This document shows, piece by piece, positions 61,417-64,000 of a DNA stretch of 64,000 nt. The stretch lies in assembly GCF_034087045.1 (NCBI RefSeq), contig NZ_CP139247.1, positions 1,550,001-1,614,000 of the forward strand, read 5' to 3'. Origin of the DNA: Chitinophaga sancti. GTDB taxonomy: Bacteria; Bacteroidota; Bacteroidia; Chitinophagales; Chitinophagaceae. Made by a program: the position numbers and the translations under genes. Within the stretch, counting starts at the first letter, position 1. Each line of letters begins with the position of its first letter. The notes beneath the pieces are model-generated. The model searched no databases. It saw only the letters and a list, made by a program, of their open reading frames with translations, and had not been told where the DNA came from.

Positions 61417-61707
61417 TTACAGGCCTCTTTGTTCCTTCTCGGCTTGTAACCGCTCATATTCTCTTAGTGTATCCCCAAATGGGTCGCGATGGAAAGCATT
61501 GAAGTACTGGAATGCGATGGCTAATCCCCATCCCAGACCCGGCCATACCGGCCAGGGTGTGCCTCCATAATAACGACCTGTGGTGATATACCAGATCGCC
61601 CAGAAGAAGAGGTTCATAACGAGGTAAACAATCAGGGAATTCTTAAAAGCTGCTCTGGATTTTGCGATCTTCCACAGCCTTTCATCCCGTTGTTGTATAG
61701 TTTCCAT
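61417..61707 (-). CDS. 2TM domain-containing protein
   Basis: This is a 96-residue protein with two transmembrane helices (LIVYLVMNLFFWAIWYIT and WPGLGWGLAIAFQYFNAF) between charged ends, the layout of the Bacteroidota 2TM domain (pfam 2TM). The first cytoplasmic segment, ERLWKIAKSRAAFKNSL, is also typical. Function unknown. It is probably co-transcribed with the acyl-CoA synthetase gene. Confidence 0.8.
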   Translation of the reverse strand: METIQQRDERLWKIAKSRAAFKNSLIVYLVMNLFFWAIWYITTGRYYGGTPWPVWPGLGWGLAIAFQYFNAFHRDPFGDTLREYERLQAEKEQRGL

Positions 61708-61812
61708 ATGTTTAGTGGTTTAAATAGATAGGCGCGTATCTAAATATAGATAATTTTCCTGAATTATCCGGAGGGGGGGGAATTACTGCATTATCATTTC
61801 AGCAGAATAGAT

Positions 61813-62062
61813 TAATTTTGCTTTAAGAACCTAACAGACAGACTACGAGCAATATTTAACTACCAGATCAGCGCATTACGACATTCCACGGCATTCACCC
61901 AAACTTATTGACGATTCATCACACGCAACGATATTCAAAGATTGTGTCTTAATGGTTATTTAATTGATGAAACCCAGAGCGTTTTGTTTAATAATGCACT
62001 CACCAGTCCCTGGTGATAAACTTATCCTTTATCAACAAGGACCGGTGAGCTGGTTTTTACAC
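61813..62062 (+). ncRNA. Candidate plus-strand small RNA
   Basis: TAATTTTG at 61813-61820 fits the TAnnTTTG -7 element. About 235 bases downstream a hairpin (ctcaccagtcc paired with ggaccggtgag, 61996-62056 region) is followed by ctggttttt, a rho-independent terminator reading on the + strand. No + strand ORF lies between them, and both flanking genes are on the minus strand. The T tract is only on the + side, which favours an independent + transcript. No RNA family recognised. Confidence 0.4.
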
Positions 62063-62065
62063 AAA

Positions 62066-63280
62066 CTACTTTCGGGATTTCTCAACATCCGGCAATAGTC
62101 CTGTTAATAAACCTATCAATGGCAGATAGGCGCATAACCGGAACACATAATCTATACCCTTACTATCCGCAATATTGCCCAATACTGCGGAGCCTATACC
62201 ACCCATACCGAAGGCCAGACCAAAGAAAAGGCCGGCTATCATGCCTACCTTGCCCGGTACTAACTCCTGTGCATATACTAATATTGCTGAGAAGGCTGAA
62301 GAGAGTATAACACCTATGAATATACTCAGTATGCATGTCCACATCAGATTTGCATGTGGCAGTAACAATGAGAAAGGTGCCACACCAAGAATAGAGATCC
62401 AGATCACATACTTACGGCCTATGCGGTCGCCCAGGGGGCCGCCAAAGAAGGTACCTGCTGCCACAGCAAAGAGAAATACAAACAGGTAGATCTGCGAAGC
62501 CTGTACACTTACATTGAACTTGTGCATGAGATAGAACGTATAGTAACTGGTCATGCCTGCCATGTAAAAATACTTAGAAAATACCAGTACCAGCAGGATG
62601 CCCATGGCAAAAATCACTTTTCCCTGAGACAGGTGATTGTCTGTATGCACCTGTACCTTTTTAGGTTTCAGGCGATGGGTATTTTGCTTATACCAGGAGC
62701 CGATATTGATCATCACCACGATGGCCAGAATAGCCAGTATGGAGAACCAGCTCAAACTGGATTGTCCATGAGGTACAATGATCATTGCTGCCAACAGGGG
62801 GCCCAGTGAACTACCTGCATTGCCACCCAATTGGAAGAGGGACTGTGCCAAACCATGTTGTCCGCCGGAAGCCATGTGAGCCAGCCGGCTGGATTCAGGG
62901 TGGAATACAGAGGAACCTACACCTACCAGACCTACAGAGATAAGAACGAAGTAAAAGTGATGTGCCTGTGATAAACATACGAGTCCGAGTAATGTAAAGC
63001 CCATTCCTATAATCAGGGAATAAGGCTGTGGTTTCCTGTCCGTATACAAACCGACCAGGGGTTGTAACAGGGAGGCGGTGAGCTGGTAGGTCAATGTAAT
63101 GTAGCCTACCTGGCTGAAATTAAGATTCAATGAATCTTTTACAATCGGGTAAATGGCGGGGATCAGTGACTGGATAGCATCATTGATCAGATGAGAGAAG
63201 CTGAGGGCCAATAATACAGAGAATACGGTCCTCTCAGCGGCCTGTTGTACAGGGGCTTTGGCAGTGGCGATCTTTTCCAT
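62066..63280 (-). CDS. MFS transporter (fosmidomycin-resistance Fsr-like)
   Basis: This is a 404-residue 12-helix major facilitator. The N-terminal helix with LALSFSHLINDAIQSLIPAI and YPIVKDSLNLNFSQVG matches the Fsr/fosmidomycin-resistance group. The loop 2-3 motif reads GLYTDRKPQPYS, and the second half has GGPLGDRIGRKYVIW. It is probably an inner-membrane drug or small-molecule exporter. The next gene on the same strand upstream is a GntR-type regulator that could control it, with decayed repeats between them. Confidence 0.87.
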   Translation of the reverse strand: MEKIATAKAPVQQAAERTVFSVLLALSFSHLINDAIQSLIPAIYPIVKDSLNLNFSQVGYITLTYQLTASLLQPLVGLYTDRKPQPYSLIIGMGFTLLGLVCLSQAHHFYFVLISVGLVGVGSSVFHPESSRLAHMASGGQHGLAQSLFQLGGNAGSSLGPLLAAMIIVPHGQSSLSWFSILAILAIVVMINIGSWYKQNTHRLKPKKVQVHTDNHLSQGKVIFAMGILLVLVFSKYFYMAGMTSYYTFYLMHKFNVSVQASQIYLFVFLFAVAAGTFFGGPLGDRIGRKYVIWISILGVAPFSLLLPHANLMWTCILSIFIGVILSSAFSAILVYAQELVPGKVGMIAGLFFGLAFGMGGIGSAVLGNIADSKGIDYVFRLCAYLPLIGLLTGLLPDVEKSRK

Positions 63281-63360
63281 AAAATGTATCAGTAAAAAAT
63301 AGGCAATACAATCCCTGTAACGCTTCCCTGCATTGGAGGCGGTTTCAGCAGAAATTGGTA

Positions 63361-63531
63361 TTACTGGTTGAAAATTATAAACGTGGTTGATGATTTGGGA
63401 GACATATTGCTATAGCTTTTGATCATCCTGTACCACTTGCTGGTAGAAAATTAAAATCGTGGTTGATGATTTTGCCGGCATAATGCTATAGCTTTTGATC
63501 ATCCTGTACCACTTACTGGTTGAAAATTTTA
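63361..63531 (-). repeat. Two decayed tandem copies of the 3' end of the GntR/FCD gene
   Basis: Two segments, starting about 63383 and 63459, resemble the end of the adjacent regulator gene at 63550. All three contain gtggt[tc]gatgat followed about 40 bases later by tgatcatcctg. Translated on the minus strand, both copies read V-V-Q-D-D-Q-K-L, stop, then I-I-N-H, against I-V-A-Q-D-D-Q-K-A-W...I-I-D-H in the gene. They are out of use and carry an in-frame stop. Confidence 0.7.
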
Positions 63532-63534
63532 AAG

Positions 63535-64000
63535 TTACTTGCTATCGTTGTGGTCGATGATCTGCTGCCCACATTTCCATGCTTTCTGATCATCCTGCGC
63601 CACAATACTGTTCAAAAGACTTTTGTGCAGTTGCTGTGTATTTGTAAAAGTCTCAGTTGTTTTAAACCGTTCTATAAACTTCGCTTTCAGGTGCATGGCT
63701 ACAGTTCTGTACAGATCTGTAAGGATGCTATTGCCCGAAGCCTGTGCAATGGCCAGGTGAAAATCGATATCAGCCTGTATACAAGCTGTTACGTCATTGG
63801 CCACCCCATATTCTTTTCGCCTATTCAGTGCCTCTGTCATCCGCTCTATATCCTGTTCCGTTCTATTGAGGGCGGCTTTTTGTGCTATTTTCAATTCCAG
63901 CAGTTGTCTTACCTCGTCCAGATCTTCGAACTGTGCGCGTTTCAGCCGTTGGGGGAGGGGTTCTACAATGCCTGTCTGCTCTTCTACAAAAGTGCCAAGG
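63535..64000 (-). CDS. GntR-family regulator, FCD domain (5' end outside window)
   Basis: The frame is open to the edge at 64000, beginning L-G-T-F-V, the end of the winged-helix wing (usually G-K-G-T-F-V). The helical FCD effector domain follows: DEVRQLLELKIAQKAALNRT, then DIDFHLAIAQASGNSILTDL, with Asp and His residues that bind metal in FadR/FCD proteins. About 154 residues are visible; the DNA-binding part lies beyond the window. An apparent start at 63894 is internal. It is a likely ligand-responsive repressor of the neighbouring MFS gene. Confidence 0.85.
   Translation of the reverse strand, partial: LGTFVEEQTGIVEPLPQRLKRAQFEDLDEVRQLLELKIAQKAALNRTEQDIERMTEALNRRKEYGVANDVTACIQADIDFHLAIAQASGNSILTDLYRTVAMHLKAKFIERFKTTETFTNTQQLHKSLLNSIVAQDDQKAWKCGQQIIDHNDSK

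Overview
The window looks like a chromosomal segment of a Bacteroidota bacterium of the Chitinophaga/Chitinophagaceae type. The grounds are an ECF sigma / FecR / SusC / SusD locus, several large TonB-dependent receptors, LytS/LytTR signalling, a Wzi-like capsule protein, AT-rich ribosome-binding regions without a clear Shine-Dalgarno, and TAnnTTTG-like -7 promoter elements. These are family-level judgements made by eye; no database search was run.

Layout. (1) 1-17.8 kb: a surface-polysaccharide locus on the + strand. It has nucleotide-sugar enzymes (RmlC-like epimerase, sugar C-methyltransferase, SDR epimerase, UDP-galactopyranose mutase, and ManC-Gmd-Fcl for GDP-L-fucose), a Wzx-type flippase, an EpsG/Wzy-type polymerase, five recognisable glycosyltransferases, two unrecognised genes and a terminal Wzi-like outer-membrane protein. 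(2) 17.8-22 kb: housekeeping genes (ABC-F ATPase, small conserved proteins, aldo/keto reductase) separated by strong terminators. (3) 22-31.2 kb: an ECF sigma / FecR / SusC / SusD uptake locus with a redoxin and a c-type cytochrome fused to a copper-monooxygenase-like domain. (4) 31.5-37 kb: a membrane-anchored LuxR-type regulator divergent from a large Oar-like TonB-dependent protein. (5) 37.1-41.2 kb, minus strand: an apparent operon headed by an orphan lanthipeptide-like precursor, followed by a receiver-only protein, a TonB receptor and two small genes. (6) 41.5-43.4 kb: a LytS-type kinase and its LytTR regulator.

(7) 43.5-55.6 kb is the most interesting part. It is one apparent transcription unit between two terminators. 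It encodes a reducing type II polyketide/fatty-acid set (acyl-activating enzyme, phosphopantetheinyl transferase, dehydratase, ketosynthase plus an active-site-less chain-length-factor-like partner, ketoreductase, ACP) but no enoyl reductase. This is followed by a tandem array of twelve 27-30-residue peptide genes that share a VELExRxEL leader-like segment and a Cys at or next to the C-terminus, with two further unrelated mini-peptides beside the array. Downstream are an M50 membrane protease with an N-terminal PqqD-like segment, an alpha/beta hydrolase, an LpxL-like acyltransferase with a C-terminal PqqD-like segment, and a small secreted DUF2141 protein. I read this as a biosynthetic locus that attaches a (poly)unsaturated acyl chain to ribosomally made peptides. 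The gene content is seen; the product is inference.

(8) 55.7-59.5 kb: a Septu-type anti-phage pair (PtuA ATPase and PtuB HNH nuclease) preceded by a possible 56-residue ORF, next to a tRNA-Arg(CCU) gene and in an otherwise gene-poor, structured stretch. (9) 59.6-64 kb: acyl-CoA synthetase, 2TM protein, MFS exporter, a candidate small RNA, and a GntR/FCD regulator that runs off the end and is followed by two decayed copies of its own 3' end.
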